NCBI GenBank assembly: GCA_913057435.1
Contig: CAJXNY010000012.1
Location: 1-64,000 of the forward strand
Length of the DNA stretch: 64,000 nt
DNA from: an uncultured Oceanospirillaceae bacterium
GTDB taxonomy: Bacteria > Pseudomonadota > Gammaproteobacteria > Pseudomonadales > Balneatricaceae
Direction: 5' to 3'
This document shows, in pieces, positions 1 through 6,767 of this stretch (position 1 is the first letter of the stretch; every line of letters begins with the position of its first letter). The translations under genes were made by a program, and so were the position numbers. The notes below the pieces were generated by a model. It worked only from the letters and a program-made list of their open reading frames with translations, searched no databases and was not told the origin of the DNA.

Positions 1-1
1 T

Positions 2-334
2 CTCAAAGATTGTCGATCCTGCCCGCTACGCGGACAATGCATGCGAAAACGTCACCAGCAGTCCGCACGTCAGGTACAGTTCAACCTGACAGAAAAACCG
101 GCCGAGCGTAGCTATATGGAAAGAATGAAAGACAAGATCGACAGCCCGATGGGACGGCATATTTACAGCCAACGCCTGGGAACGGTAGAACCGGTGTTCG
201 GAAATATCGAAACCAATAAGGGACTCAAACGGTTCACACTGCGTGGCAAACAGAAGGTTAATGCTCAGTGGTTGATGTACTGCATGGTGCATAATATCGA
301 GAAAATAGCGACGCAGGGTCAGTATAAACACTGA
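2..334 (+). CDS. IS1182-like transposase, C-terminal part (cut by window edge)
   Basis: This is the C-terminal portion of a DDE transposase; the open frame runs off the left edge of the window. The visible part begins with a cysteine-rich knuckle (C-x2-CPLR-x2-C), followed by the block VEPVFGNIETNKGLKRF, then TLRGKQKV and HNIEKI. This order is typical of the C-terminus of IS1182-type transposases. Whether the rest of the gene is intact cannot be seen. The element lies immediately beside integron cassettes and may have replaced whatever preceded them, including an integrase. The first 40 bases are read in the same frame without a visible start codon, so the coding region clearly extends leftward. 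Confidence 0.78.
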   Translation, partial: LKDCRSCPLRGQCMRKRHQQSARQVQFNLTEKPAERSYMERMKDKIDSPMGRHIYSQRLGTVEPVFGNIETNKGLKRFTLRGKQKVNAQWLMYCMVHNIEKIATQGQYKH

Positions 335-403
335 TGCTGAAAGATGGTGCAAAAAGCGTATGTCGCGGCGTATAGCATTGATATAGACTGTTTGAAAAAC
401 AAG

Positions 404-508
404 GCTTAACTGGCTGGTGCCAGTGGCAAAATGGAATGAAGGCTTGTCAGAATGTAAGTTGGTGAGGGTTTATCGTCCTCTGCTGCTAATCCGACAGCCT
501 CGTTAGCA
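404..508 (+). other. Left cassette junction, possible degenerate attC or attI
   Basis: The last seven bases are GTTAGCA, the core at which cassette 1 was inserted. A good left-core candidate (GCTTAAC, fitting RYYYAAC) lies at the other end. The arms between them pair poorly, unlike the two attC sites downstream, so this may be a decayed attC, an attI, or a chance match. A small hairpin (TGCTAA with TTAGCA) lies at 485-508. Only the GTTAGCA core is well supported, because it complements the left core of the cassette's own attC. Confidence 0.35.
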
Positions 509-1060
509 TTCAGGTGGATTTATGAGTATTCGAGTCGCAAATAAGTATGATGTATCAAATATATGCTCTCTCGTTTCATCACTTTCTCATTTTTACTTGG
601 AAAGTTGTGAAATGGAGTTGCCAAATTGGTTCGCTGAAACACTTACTACTGAAGCTTTTCTAAGTAGAATTCAAAGTGATGAATATCTGAATTTTGTTTA
701 CGAAGTTCAAGGTGAAGTTGTGGGCTATTTAGCGTTAAAAGGTAATAGCCATTTGTACCACCTATTTGTTTCTGAATCCTACCAAGGAAAAGGGATTTCT
801 AGGTGTTTGTGGAGTCATGCAATAACAAAGTGTATAGCTGAAATTTATACTTTAAGATCTTCATTGTTTGCCGTCCCAATTTATAAAAAGTTTGGCTTCA
901 AGGTTGTTGGCGAAGCTGGTGAAAAAGATGGTATTGGCTTTCAACCCATGGAGCTACGGGTGTAAAATGCTAACAAGGCGTTTAAACGGAACAAAAACTG
1001 TTGGCTTTTGTTCGTGTCTAAAAAAGTATAGCCAACTACTTTTGTTCGCTTAACGCGGCG
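503..1060 (+). mobile_element. Integron gene cassette 1 (GNAT acetyltransferase)
   Basis: The unit runs from the TTAGCA half of one core to the G of the next (GTTATAT). When circularised it would join G to TTAGCA and regenerate GTTAGCA, the exact complement of TGCTAAC, the left core of the attC at its 3' end. That complementarity is expected of a true excisable cassette and is independent of any search. It contains one plus-strand gene, and its A+T content is visibly higher than the chromosomal genes from 5 kb onward. Confidence 0.8.
522..965 (+). CDS. GNAT-family N-acetyltransferase (cassette-borne)
   Basis: A 147-residue protein of GNAT length and layout. The acetyl-CoA pyrophosphate-binding motif is visible as SYQGKGIS (about residues 87-94), preceded by the beta-4 strand HLYHLFVS. 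The C-terminal IYKKFGFKVVGE is the usual 'Y.k.GF' ending. It is probably cytoplasmic and would acetylate a small molecule or peptide; the substrate cannot be told. AGGTGG lies a few bases before the ATG. Codon use is A+T-rich and unlike the chromosomal genes further on, consistent with acquisition as a cassette. No dedicated promoter is evident, and the gene ends three bases before its attC. Confidence 0.85.
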   Translation: MSIRVANKYDVSNICSLVSSLSHFYLESCEMELPNWFAETLTTEAFLSRIQSDEYLNFVYEVQGEVVGYLALKGNSHLYHLFVSESYQGKGISRCLWSHAITKCIAEIYTLRSSLFAVPIYKKFGFKVVGEAGEKDGIGFQPMELRV

Positions 1061-1066
1061 TTATAT
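968..1066 (+). other. attC recombination site of cassette 1
   Basis: An imperfect inverted repeat of 99 bases with integron attC organisation. The left core is TGCTAAC and the right core GTTATAT. After 5-base unpaired spacers (AAGGC and GCGGC) the arms GTTTAAACGGAACAAAA and TTTTGTTCGCTTAAC pair apart from two extra bases on the left arm, which fits the extrahelical bases that set strand polarity. A second inner stem (TTGGCT with AGCCAA) lies inside. The length is similar to Vibrio-type repeats. Confidence 0.85.
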
Positions 1067-1083
1067 AAAATCGCCACCTCAGG

Positions 1084-1485
1084 CTATGAAAAACTAGACG
1101 GTCGGCTATCTATCATCAATATATCGAGTTTTTTCTGTGCTTTTTTAGGATTTTCTAAATCGATTATTTCTATCATTTCACATTCATCTCGAACCATTTC
1201 ATCGATTAAGCTCGGGTAATGGCGGCAGTCTTCAGGTCTATCTAAATAGATACTGCATGTGTATTTGTTTGGCTCTTTAGGTGTTTTTTTTGGGGAAATA
1301 TCGAGAAATGGGCATTGTTTGAGTCTTTCGCCTGACTTCGGATCGAACCATATTTCATTGTTTCTGACAAACTCGAATATGTCAGGATTAAATAGCTCCC
1401 AAAGGTCAATTTCTTCCTGAGTGGCGGCTAAGTCACCATCGCCGTATTTGATACAGCATTTACCGCATTGGTTACAATTCTTCAT
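1084..1485 (-). CDS. YkgJ-like cysteine-cluster protein (cassette-borne)
   Basis: A 133-residue soluble protein of the YkgJ type (putative zinc or iron chelating cysteine cluster). It opens with CNQCGKCC (residues 4-11), continues with CPFLD near residue 58 and CSIYLDRPEDCRHYP near residues 76-90. This is the family's spaced eight-cysteine pattern. The family is usually annotated as a metal-cluster protein of unknown function. The gene runs against the orientation of the array, with its 3' end 17 bases from the attC of cassette 1. It shares a divergent intergenic region with the hydrolase gene of the same cassette. Confidence 0.8.
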   Translation of the reverse strand: MKNCNQCGKCCIKYGDGDLAATQEEIDLWELFNPDIFEFVRNNEIWFDPKSGERLKQCPFLDISPKKTPKEPNKYTCSIYLDRPEDCRHYPSLIDEMVRDECEMIEIIDLENPKKAQKKLDILMIDSRPSSFS

Positions 1486-1570
1486 GGTTCACTAAGTAGT
1501 TGATGATAACAAGCCTATAGTATCACTAATGGCCCTCCAAGGGCTTCTTATGTTACTGTGCTTTGCATAT

Positions 1571-1629
1571 AGTAAACTGTTCAATCTGATAGCCAATATC
1601 GCGATATTTTTAGCTCAAAACAGTTTAGT
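1571..1629. repeat. 59-base inverted repeat between the divergent cassette genes
   Basis: The arms TAAACTGTT and AACAGTTTA enclose the 12-base palindrome ATATCGCGATAT, with AGC/GCT-like pairing between. It lies in the region that must hold the promoters of both cassette-2 genes. It could be an operator array, a hairpin, or a fossil recombination site. The arms pair straight through the position where an attC needs an unpaired spacer, so it is not called an attC. Confidence 0.5.
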
Positions 1630-1710
1630 AAATAAGGTGCGCGACTGACGGCTCAGGTTTACGTTGGTCTGTAACTTAACAGGGAGTTCTATTTTAAATT
1701 GGGAGTGAAA

Positions 1711-2709
1711 ATGTTAAAAATAGTATTTGTTTTTGCCGTTATTTTGCAGAGTTCTTTTCTTTCTGCGGCGGATGATGCCTTCGATGTAGGTTTCCGTAAA
1801 ATAGACGTTATATCGCAAGAAACTGATGAGCGTTTCCCCATGGCCGTTGTTTACCCAACGCGTGATCCGGCTGAAAATATCAGCTTTGGGCCTTTCGATA
1901 TGGAACTTTCAATGTATGGGAAAATTGCCGATGGAATGTTCCCTGTCGCCATCATTTCCCATGGCTCTGGTGGTTCTGATTTAGGATATAGAAGCATCGC
2001 ATTCAATCTTGTTCAACAGGGTTTTATTGTGGGCATGCCATTGCATCCGAAAAATAATTACAAAGATAATACAGCCGAGGGCACCGTTAGAAACTGGGCA
2101 AATAGACCGAAACATATCAAAGCTGCTATAGATAGTTTACTGTCGCATCCAAAGTTATCTGCAAGTATCGATAATAAAAAAATAGCCGTTGTAGGGCATT
2201 CCGCAGGTGGGTATACCGCATTAGCAACGGCTGGCGGCGTTGCAGATGCCGGTATGATTGCTGAACTGTGTAAAAATGATCTTCAGTTAGACGAGCCCTT
2301 TTGTAATATGGGAACAGAGAGCCTGGTTAAGCTCGTGAAGATTAGCAACCAGGCTGACAAGCGAGTTAAGGCGATTGTGATGATGGCCCCCGTGGGCATA
2401 TTATTTAAATCAGAAGGCGCTCTTGCACAGGTTGATATACCGGCACTTCTTCTGAGGGCAGAGAAAGATGGAGTGCTGACGGAGCCGTATCATTCAGAAG
2501 TAATAGCCAAACATTATCAGAACAAGAAAAATCTCACTTATCGGACGGTATCAAATGCAGGGCACTATTCGTTCATAACCCCGGTGCCAGACGTACTAAA
2601 AAGAGAGCTGGGTGCCGTAGCAGAAGATCCAGACGGGTTTGATCGTGCTGAATTTCATGACGCTCTAGGTCCAGAAATAGCTAGTTATCTTATTAGCGTG
2701 CTTAACTAA
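1711..2709 (+). CDS. Secreted alpha/beta hydrolase (predicted dienelactone-hydrolase-like)
   Basis: A protein of about 332 residues with an N-terminal Sec signal peptide (MLKIVFVFAVILQSSFLSA) and an alpha/beta-hydrolase fold. The oxyanion region ISHGSGGSD comes early, the nucleophile elbow is GHSAGG, and a late NAGHYSF supplies the likely catalytic histidine. It resembles bacterial 'predicted dienelactone hydrolases' related to lipid acetylhydrolases. An ester substrate in the periplasm or medium is inferred; its identity is not. The ATG is chosen because GGGAG lies five bases upstream; a TTG twelve bases earlier extends the frame but has no such signal. It ends just before the attC of cassette 2. 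Confidence 0.8.
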   Translation: MLKIVFVFAVILQSSFLSAADDAFDVGFRKIDVISQETDERFPMAVVYPTRDPAENISFGPFDMELSMYGKIADGMFPVAIISHGSGGSDLGYRSIAFNLVQQGFIVGMPLHPKNNYKDNTAEGTVRNWANRPKHIKAAIDSLLSHPKLSASIDNKKIAVVGHSAGGYTALATAGGVADAGMIAELCKNDLQLDEPFCNMGTESLVKLVKISNQADKRVKAIVMMAPVGILFKSEGALAQVDIPALLLRAEKDGVLTEPYHSEVIAKHYQNKKNLTYRTVSNAGHYSFITPVPDVLKRELGAVAEDPDGFDRAEFHDALGPEIASYLISVLN

Positions 2710-2711
2710 AG

Positions 2712-2767
2712 ATATAACGCCAAGCTCAGCTGGCTGACGGCCTCAGTAGCTGAGTTTGACGTTAATG
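2712..2767 (+). other. attC recombination site of cassette 2
   Basis: A compact attC. The left core is ATATAAC and the right core GTTAATG, with arms GCTCAGCT and AGCTGAGT separated from the cores by 5-base spacers (GCCAA and TTGAC). The loop is about 15 bases. The length is close to that of classic 57-60 base sites, unlike the longer site of cassette 1, so neighbouring cassettes have different attC types. Confidence 0.85.
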
Positions 2768-2962
2768 AAAACGGATGGCTAAAGTCACCTTGATTTTAAA
2801 CGTTTACCCTGATCCATTATTCTTGTAATAACGTGTAATAGACCTCCTTTTAATATCACCTGAAAATAGCCTACCCTCGACGGTTAATTACAGGGTTTTA
2901 TACCTGTGATGATAATAAATCATATTTATAATCAATTTATTAGTAGAAAAGGAATTTACCCA

Positions 2963-3520
2963 ATGCTGTCATCCATCCGCAAAATTTCAACCTGTACGTT
3001 GCTGCTCTCAGGTGTTCTTTTTTCTAATCTCAACCTGGCAGCAGCAGAGGTGGATTGCCCGGCAAGCCCACACTGGTCGGATACGGTGCCGCCGCTGAAC
3101 GTTGATCATGTTTTTTGTGGCGAGATAAAAAAGAACAGGGCCAAGGGTTTTCATTCTCGCCCAGGTGGTGAAGACCCGGCAACGGTGGCAAGCTTTGTCG
3201 TAATCGAGAAGCCCAATGCTAGTGGGATTTATGGAGGCACGGTTACGCTCAACAATCCCAGTGGCGATAATCCATCCAAGTTCTCCACCATTTTTCCTGA
3301 CAACTGCAGCCAGGATGAGGTGATGAAGTCCATACTCCATGCCTATGAAAACCCGCAGGCGTGCCCTGCAGGTGCGCCAGGCTGGGCAAGCTGTGGTCTG
3401 AACCGGCCTGCGAAGGGTGGTGCAGGTTACTGCGTTGGCAATGATGCTGGTTTGCGTTTTAGTATTGCGTTTGCAACACTGAAAGATGGCAGAATTAACA
3501 CGGCATTTCCCTTACGTTGA
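2963..3520 (+). CDS. Exported EndoU-type nuclease, probable toxin
   Basis: A 185-residue protein with a Sec signal peptide (residues 1-28, ending LAAA) and then a bacterial EndoU domain. The two catalytic-type histidines appear as DHVFCGEI (H49) and KGFHSRPGG (H64). A lysine in PSKFSTIFPD (K106) and the CSQDEVMKSI segment follow, as in the family. EndoU domains cleave RNA and often form toxic tips of contact-dependent or type VI effectors. Here no delivery domain is fused, only a signal peptide. ATG at 2963 is preferred because AAGGA lies upstream and the signal peptide then starts cleanly; a longer frame begins 57 bases earlier. The next gene is a plausible immunity gene. Confidence 0.72.
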   Translation: MLSSIRKISTCTLLLSGVLFSNLNLAAAEVDCPASPHWSDTVPPLNVDHVFCGEIKKNRAKGFHSRPGGEDPATVASFVVIEKPNASGIYGGTVTLNNPSGDNPSKFSTIFPDNCSQDEVMKSILHAYENPQACPAGAPGWASCGLNRPAKGGAGYCVGNDAGLRFSIAFATLKDGRINTAFPLR

Positions 3521-3542
3521 TCGGGATAAATGAGGCTGAATA

Positions 3543-3878
3543 ATGGCAGGCAGTAATATGATGGAACCCGATTGGGCCGGTAAAACCCCTGGGAATGAGG
3601 GTCATGATCGTATCGCTGCGTGCCTTGTTATGGATATCCAGCACGCGCCTGGCTGGGCGAATACGGTATTGCAGAGTATTGATGATGTGATGGCGGGGCG
3701 CAGTCGTGGCTGGGAGATGTCGATGAACGCCTATGTGCTGGATGTTGGGCCAGCAAACACTGATATCGAGCCGGTGTATGAAGAGCAGGGCGAGGAGACG
3801 GTGGCCGTGTTAACGGCTGATCTGCGTTGTGCGCTGGTTGCCTGGATTGAGCAGATTGAGAAGGCTCAATCGGTATAG
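3543..3878 (+). CDS. Small protein, probable immunity partner of the EndoU nuclease
   Basis: An acidic cytoplasmic protein of 111 residues without signal peptide or membrane segment. It starts 22 bases after the nuclease gene, with GAGG eight bases before its ATG. It carries a tryptophan-rich motif (GWEMSMNAYVLDV) and ends in a helical segment (LRCALVAWIEQIEK). I do not recognise the family with confidence; the layout loosely recalls YacL/UPF0231-like proteins. The immunity role is inferred from size, acidity and position after a nuclease gene. Confidence 0.55.
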   Translation: MAGSNMMEPDWAGKTPGNEGHDRIAACLVMDIQHAPGWANTVLQSIDDVMAGRSRGWEMSMNAYVLDVGPANTDIEPVYEEQGEETVAVLTADLRCALVAWIEQIEKAQSV

Positions 3879-3896
3879 CTATTCTATATTTTTTGT

Positions 3897-3915
3897 TCCC
3901 ACGGTCTGCGTGGGA
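3897..3915. terminator. Hairpin after the toxin/immunity pair (possible terminator or dispersed repeat)
   Basis: TCCCACG and CGTGGGA form a stem around GTCTG, preceded by a T-run and followed by GCGCAG. The sequence is like the TTCCCACG...CGTGGGA palindromes scattered through many gammaproteobacterial genomes, so it may be a short dispersed repeat. It separates the toxin/immunity pair from the spike genes. Confidence 0.45.
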
Positions 3916-4104
3916 GCGCAGCGGGTGGAGTGTTCAAGCTATCCTGCATCTTTTTTAACTGAAATCTGGATTCCCTTCTGGCGTTGAGCGTATATTGGCC
4001 CATGTCTCTTTAATTACACGCTTTTCTTTGTTTTAGTGGCTAATTAATGGCTGTCAATGCTGTACGAACTCTATTTTTCTACTGACGGATAAAAAGGATA
4101 AGAA

Positions 4105-4545
4105 ATGACTAGTGATGTGAAGGATAGTAATAGCGACGCTATTGATCAGGATGCTTCCATTGTCTCAAGAAGCGAGTTACGTATTCTTTTCGACGATGAA
4201 AATAAAGCAGTTACTGTGATTACGCCAAATGGAAATGAAATTACGCTGGATGACAGTAGTCAAACAATAAGAATGCAAGATCAAAATAAAAATGTCGTGC
4301 TGATGTCAGAATCAGGTATTTCACTTAAAAGCCCAAAAGATATAACGATTGAGGCTGATCAGTCTGTGTCTATTAAAGGGAATTCAGGTGTGAAAATAGA
4401 GGCCCCTGCAGGGAATCTTGTCACGTCGGCCATGAATATTGCGCATAAAGCTAAGGTGGAATATTCAGCGCAAGGTGCTGCGACTGCATCTGTACAAGGT
4501 GGAGCCGAACTGACCCTTAAGGGTGCTATGGTAATGATTAACTGA
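4105..4545 (+). CDS. Stand-alone beta-helix protein resembling a VgrG/gp5 tail
   Basis: A 146-residue protein made almost wholly of short beta repeats: ITLDDSSQTIRMQDQN, then ISLKSPKDITIEAD, SVSIKGNSGVKIEAPAG, and ending in ELTLKGAMVMIN. This alternation is that of the triangular beta-helix at the C-terminus of VgrG spikes and the phage gp5 needle. No gp27-like or OB-fold hub precedes it, and the 226 bases upstream do not encode one. It has its own start region (AAGGATAAGAA before the ATG), so it appears to be a separate protein, not a frameshifted VgrG. It lies 24 bases before a PAAR gene, so a spike shaft capped by a PAAR tip is the natural reading. No other secretion-system gene is in the window. 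Confidence 0.65.
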   Translation: MTSDVKDSNSDAIDQDASIVSRSELRILFDDENKAVTVITPNGNEITLDDSSQTIRMQDQNKNVVLMSESGISLKSPKDITIEADQSVSIKGNSGVKIEAPAGNLVTSAMNIAHKAKVEYSAQGAATASVQGGAELTLKGAMVMIN

Positions 4546-4569
4546 TCAGCAGATTAAGGAGAATACGCT

Positions 4570-4869
4570 ATGCCACCTGCTGCACGACTAACCGATTTTC
4601 ATCAATGCCCAATGATAACCCCTGGTGTGCCTCCTATCCCTCACGTTGGTGGGTCTGTTATTGGCCCGGGTGCTCCTGCTGTGCTTATTGATAAGCTGCC
4701 TGCCGCTAGAGTGGGAGATATGCTGATGTGCGTGGGGCCTCCAGATACGATAGTCAAAGGCTCTGCGACCGTTATGATCGGTGGAATGCCTGCCGCCAGG
4801 GTGGGGGATGCGACTGCCCATGGAGGGACGATTGTTCTAGGGGCTTTTAATGTGATGATCGGCGGCTGA
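4570..4869 (+). CDS. PAAR-domain spike-tip protein
   Basis: A 99-residue single-domain PAAR protein. It contains MPPAARLTDFHQCP, the central repeats PAARVGDMLMC and PAARVGDATAHGG, and paired glycine-rich VMIGG turns. Such proteins form a zinc-stabilised cone on the tip of VgrG trimers in type VI secretion or related contractile systems, and effectors attach to or accompany them. AAGGAG precedes the ATG. It lacks any C-terminal effector extension, so the cargo is presumably a separate protein; the EndoU nuclease upstream is the obvious candidate, although its signal peptide argues against simple cytoplasmic loading. It ends at a clear terminator. Confidence 0.88.
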   Translation: MPPAARLTDFHQCPMITPGVPPIPHVGGSVIGPGAPAVLIDKLPAARVGDMLMCVGPPDTIVKGSATVMIGGMPAARVGDATAHGGTIVLGAFNVMIGG

Positions 4870-4894
4870 CTGGCCCCACCACCCGAGAATAGAA

Positions 4895-4916
4895 AACGGC
4901 CACTGATGTGGCCGTT
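4895..4916. terminator. Terminator after PAAR gene
   Basis: AACGGCCAC and GTGGCCGTT pair around TGAT. It lies between the plus-strand PAAR gene and the minus-strand acyl-CoA synthetase gene and could serve both directions. Confidence 0.75.
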
Positions 4917-4959
4917 GTTATGTTCAGTGCAATAGCGGATTAATTACCCGCTATCTGAC

Positions 4960-6651
4960 TCAGATATCGTCTAATCCCAGTTCTTCAATGGAGATCTCAC
5001 GCATCTTGAATTTCTGGATTTTCCCGGTCACGGTCATCGGGAATTCTTCCACAAACTTGAAGTAGCGTGGGATTTTGAAGTGGGTGATCTTGCCTCTGCA
5101 GAAGTTGCGCAGGTCTTCTTCGGTGGCCTGTTCTGCATCGGGGTTGGTTTTCACCCAGGCGATCAGTTCTTCGCCGTATTTCTTGTCCGGTACACCGGTT
5201 ACCTGCACTTCAATCACGGCAGGGTGGGTGTACAGGAACTCTTCGATCTCTTTTGGATAGACGTTTTCGCCGCCACGGATCACCATGTCTTTGATACGGC
5301 CAACGATCTGGATGTAGCCTTCGTCGTCCATGATGGCCAGATCTTCGGTGTGCATCCAGCCTGCCGCGTCAACGGCTTTGGCGGTGGCTTCGTCGTTGTT
5401 CCAGTATTTGATCATCACTGAATAGCCACGGGTACACAGTTCGCCGATCTCGCCACGGGGCAGAATGCGGCCGCTGGCCGGGTCAACGATTTTGGTTTCC
5501 AGGTGGGGCTGGGTGCGGCCCACGGTGGTTACCTGCTTGTCGAACGGGTCGCTGGCGGAGGTCTGGGTAGATACCGGGCTGGTTTCGGTCATGCCGTAGG
5601 CGATCTGCACTTCTTTCATGTGCATGCGGGAGTTAACCGCTTTCATTACTTCAGCCGGGCAGATGGAGCCTGCCATGATGCCGGTGCGCAGGCTGGAGAG
5701 GTCGTACTGATCGAAGTCCGGGTCTTCCAGTTCGGCGATAAACATCGTTGGTACGCCGTACAGGGCGGTGGCGCGTTCTTCTGCCACGGCTTTGAGGACG
5801 GATTTGGTATCGAAGCCTTCATCGGCGTAGATCATCGCCGCACCGTGGGTCATACAGCCCAGGTTGCCCATGACCATGCCGAAGCAGTGGTAGAGCGGCA
5901 CCGGGATTACCAGCCGGTCGTTCTCGGTGAAGTTCATGCTTTCAGCAACGAAGTAGCCGTTGTTGAGGATGTTGTGGTGCGACAGGGTGGTGCCTTTCGG
6001 GAAACCGGTGGTGCCAGAGGTGTACTGGATGTTGATGGCGTCGTCGAACTGCAGCGTTTCCTGCAGGTCGGTCATGTCCTGAGCAGGCACCAGTTCGGCC
6101 ATGTCCATAAAGTCAGCCCAGCGGTACATGCCGGGATGTTTTGCGCTGTCCAGGTTGATCACACCTTGCAGGTGGGGCAGCTTCATCGATTTGAGCTTGC
6201 CTTCGGCGCTCATTTTCAGTTCCGGTGCCAGCTCCAGCAGCATCTGGGTGTACTGCGAGCTTTTGAAATGGTCAGCGGTGACCAGGAAGCGCATCTCGGA
6301 CTGGTTGAGGGCGTACTCCAGCTCGTGCAGACGGTAAGCCGGGTTTACGTTGACCAGGATGGCACCGATTTTGGCGGTGGCGAACTGAGTAATTGTCCAC
6401 TCGGCGCGGTTGGGGGACCAGACACCTACGCGGTCACCGCGCTGAACACCGATCGCCAGAAAGGCACGGGCGGCCTGATCGACTTTGTCTTTCAGCTGGG
6501 ACCAGGTCAGGCGGATCTCCTGATGACAGACGATCAGTGCATCGTGGTTCGGAAACCGGGCGACGGTCGTATCAAACATATCGCCAATGGTCATGCCGAT
6601 CAGTGGTTTGTCGCAGGTGCCACTGGTGTAGCTCGGGAGCTGTTTATGCAT
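4960..6651 (-). CDS. AMP-forming acyl-CoA synthetase, last gene of the liu operon
   Basis: A 563-residue member of the ANL adenylate-forming superfamily, close in layout to medium-chain/ACSF2-type acyl-CoA synthetases. The phosphate-binding loop [11 protein letters not shown] is at residues 210-220, YGMTET at about 352, the [16 protein letters not shown] hinge in the C-terminal part, and the catalytic lysine in TGKIQK near the end. It activates a carboxylic acid to its CoA thioester with ATP. Placed after the leucine-degradation genes it may activate isovalerate or acetoacetate, but the substrate is inferred from position only. It is separated by about 115 bases from the preceding gene, with no terminator seen between. 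Confidence 0.88.
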   Translation of the reverse strand: MHKQLPSYTSGTCDKPLIGMTIGDMFDTTVARFPNHDALIVCHQEIRLTWSQLKDKVDQAARAFLAIGVQRGDRVGVWSPNRAEWTITQFATAKIGAILVNVNPAYRLHELEYALNQSEMRFLVTADHFKSSQYTQMLLELAPELKMSAEGKLKSMKLPHLQGVINLDSAKHPGMYRWADFMDMAELVPAQDMTDLQETLQFDDAINIQYTSGTTGFPKGTTLSHHNILNNGYFVAESMNFTENDRLVIPVPLYHCFGMVMGNLGCMTHGAAMIYADEGFDTKSVLKAVAEERATALYGVPTMFIAELEDPDFDQYDLSSLRTGIMAGSICPAEVMKAVNSRMHMKEVQIAYGMTETSPVSTQTSASDPFDKQVTTVGRTQPHLETKIVDPASGRILPRGEIGELCTRGYSVMIKYWNNDEATAKAVDAAGWMHTEDLAIMDDEGYIQIVGRIKDMVIRGGENVYPKEIEEFLYTHPAVIEVQVTGVPDKKYGEELIAWVKTNPDAEQATEEDLRNFCRGKITHFKIPRYFKFVEEFPMTVTGKIQKFKMREISIEELGLDDI

Positions 6652-6767
6652 TCGTTAAACCCCATGTTCACATCGTTATAGTTATTGGTTGTGCCGTCCA
6701 GAATGCGCTTTTCCTGTTGCAGCCACGTAGAAAAACGCATTCCCACCGTTGGAACACACCGGATACC

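Larger units (their letters stand above)
1061..2761 (+). mobile_element. Integron gene cassette 2 (two divergent genes)
   Basis: The cassette starts with TTATAT of the preceding core and ends at the G of GTTAATG. Circularisation would regenerate GTTATAT, the exact complement of ATATAAC, the left core of the attC at its 3' end. This shows that the minus-strand YkgJ-like gene and the plus-strand hydrolase gene travel as one unit of about 1.7 kb. Two divergent genes with an intergenic region of about 225 bp imply that the cassette brings its own promoters. No third cassette start is supported after it: the required CATTAAC left core was not found before 4.1 kb. Confidence 0.78.

Noticed and set aside
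1502-1558. Possible third attC between the two cassette-2 genes (TAACAAGCC ... GGGCTTCTTATGTTA)
   Set aside because: The arms need a five-base bulge to pair and the spacers are wrong. The circle test already matches the cassette start at 1060 with the attC at 2712, which leaves no room for a site between.
3897-3915. attC of a third cassette carrying the toxin pair
   Set aside because: The hairpin has no AAC/GTT cores; the core expected for a cassette starting at 2762 (CATTAAC) was not found.
4105-4545. Pseudogene of a full-length VgrG
   Set aside because: The 226 bases upstream encode no hub or OB-fold fragment in any frame I could read, and the gene has its own ribosome-binding site.
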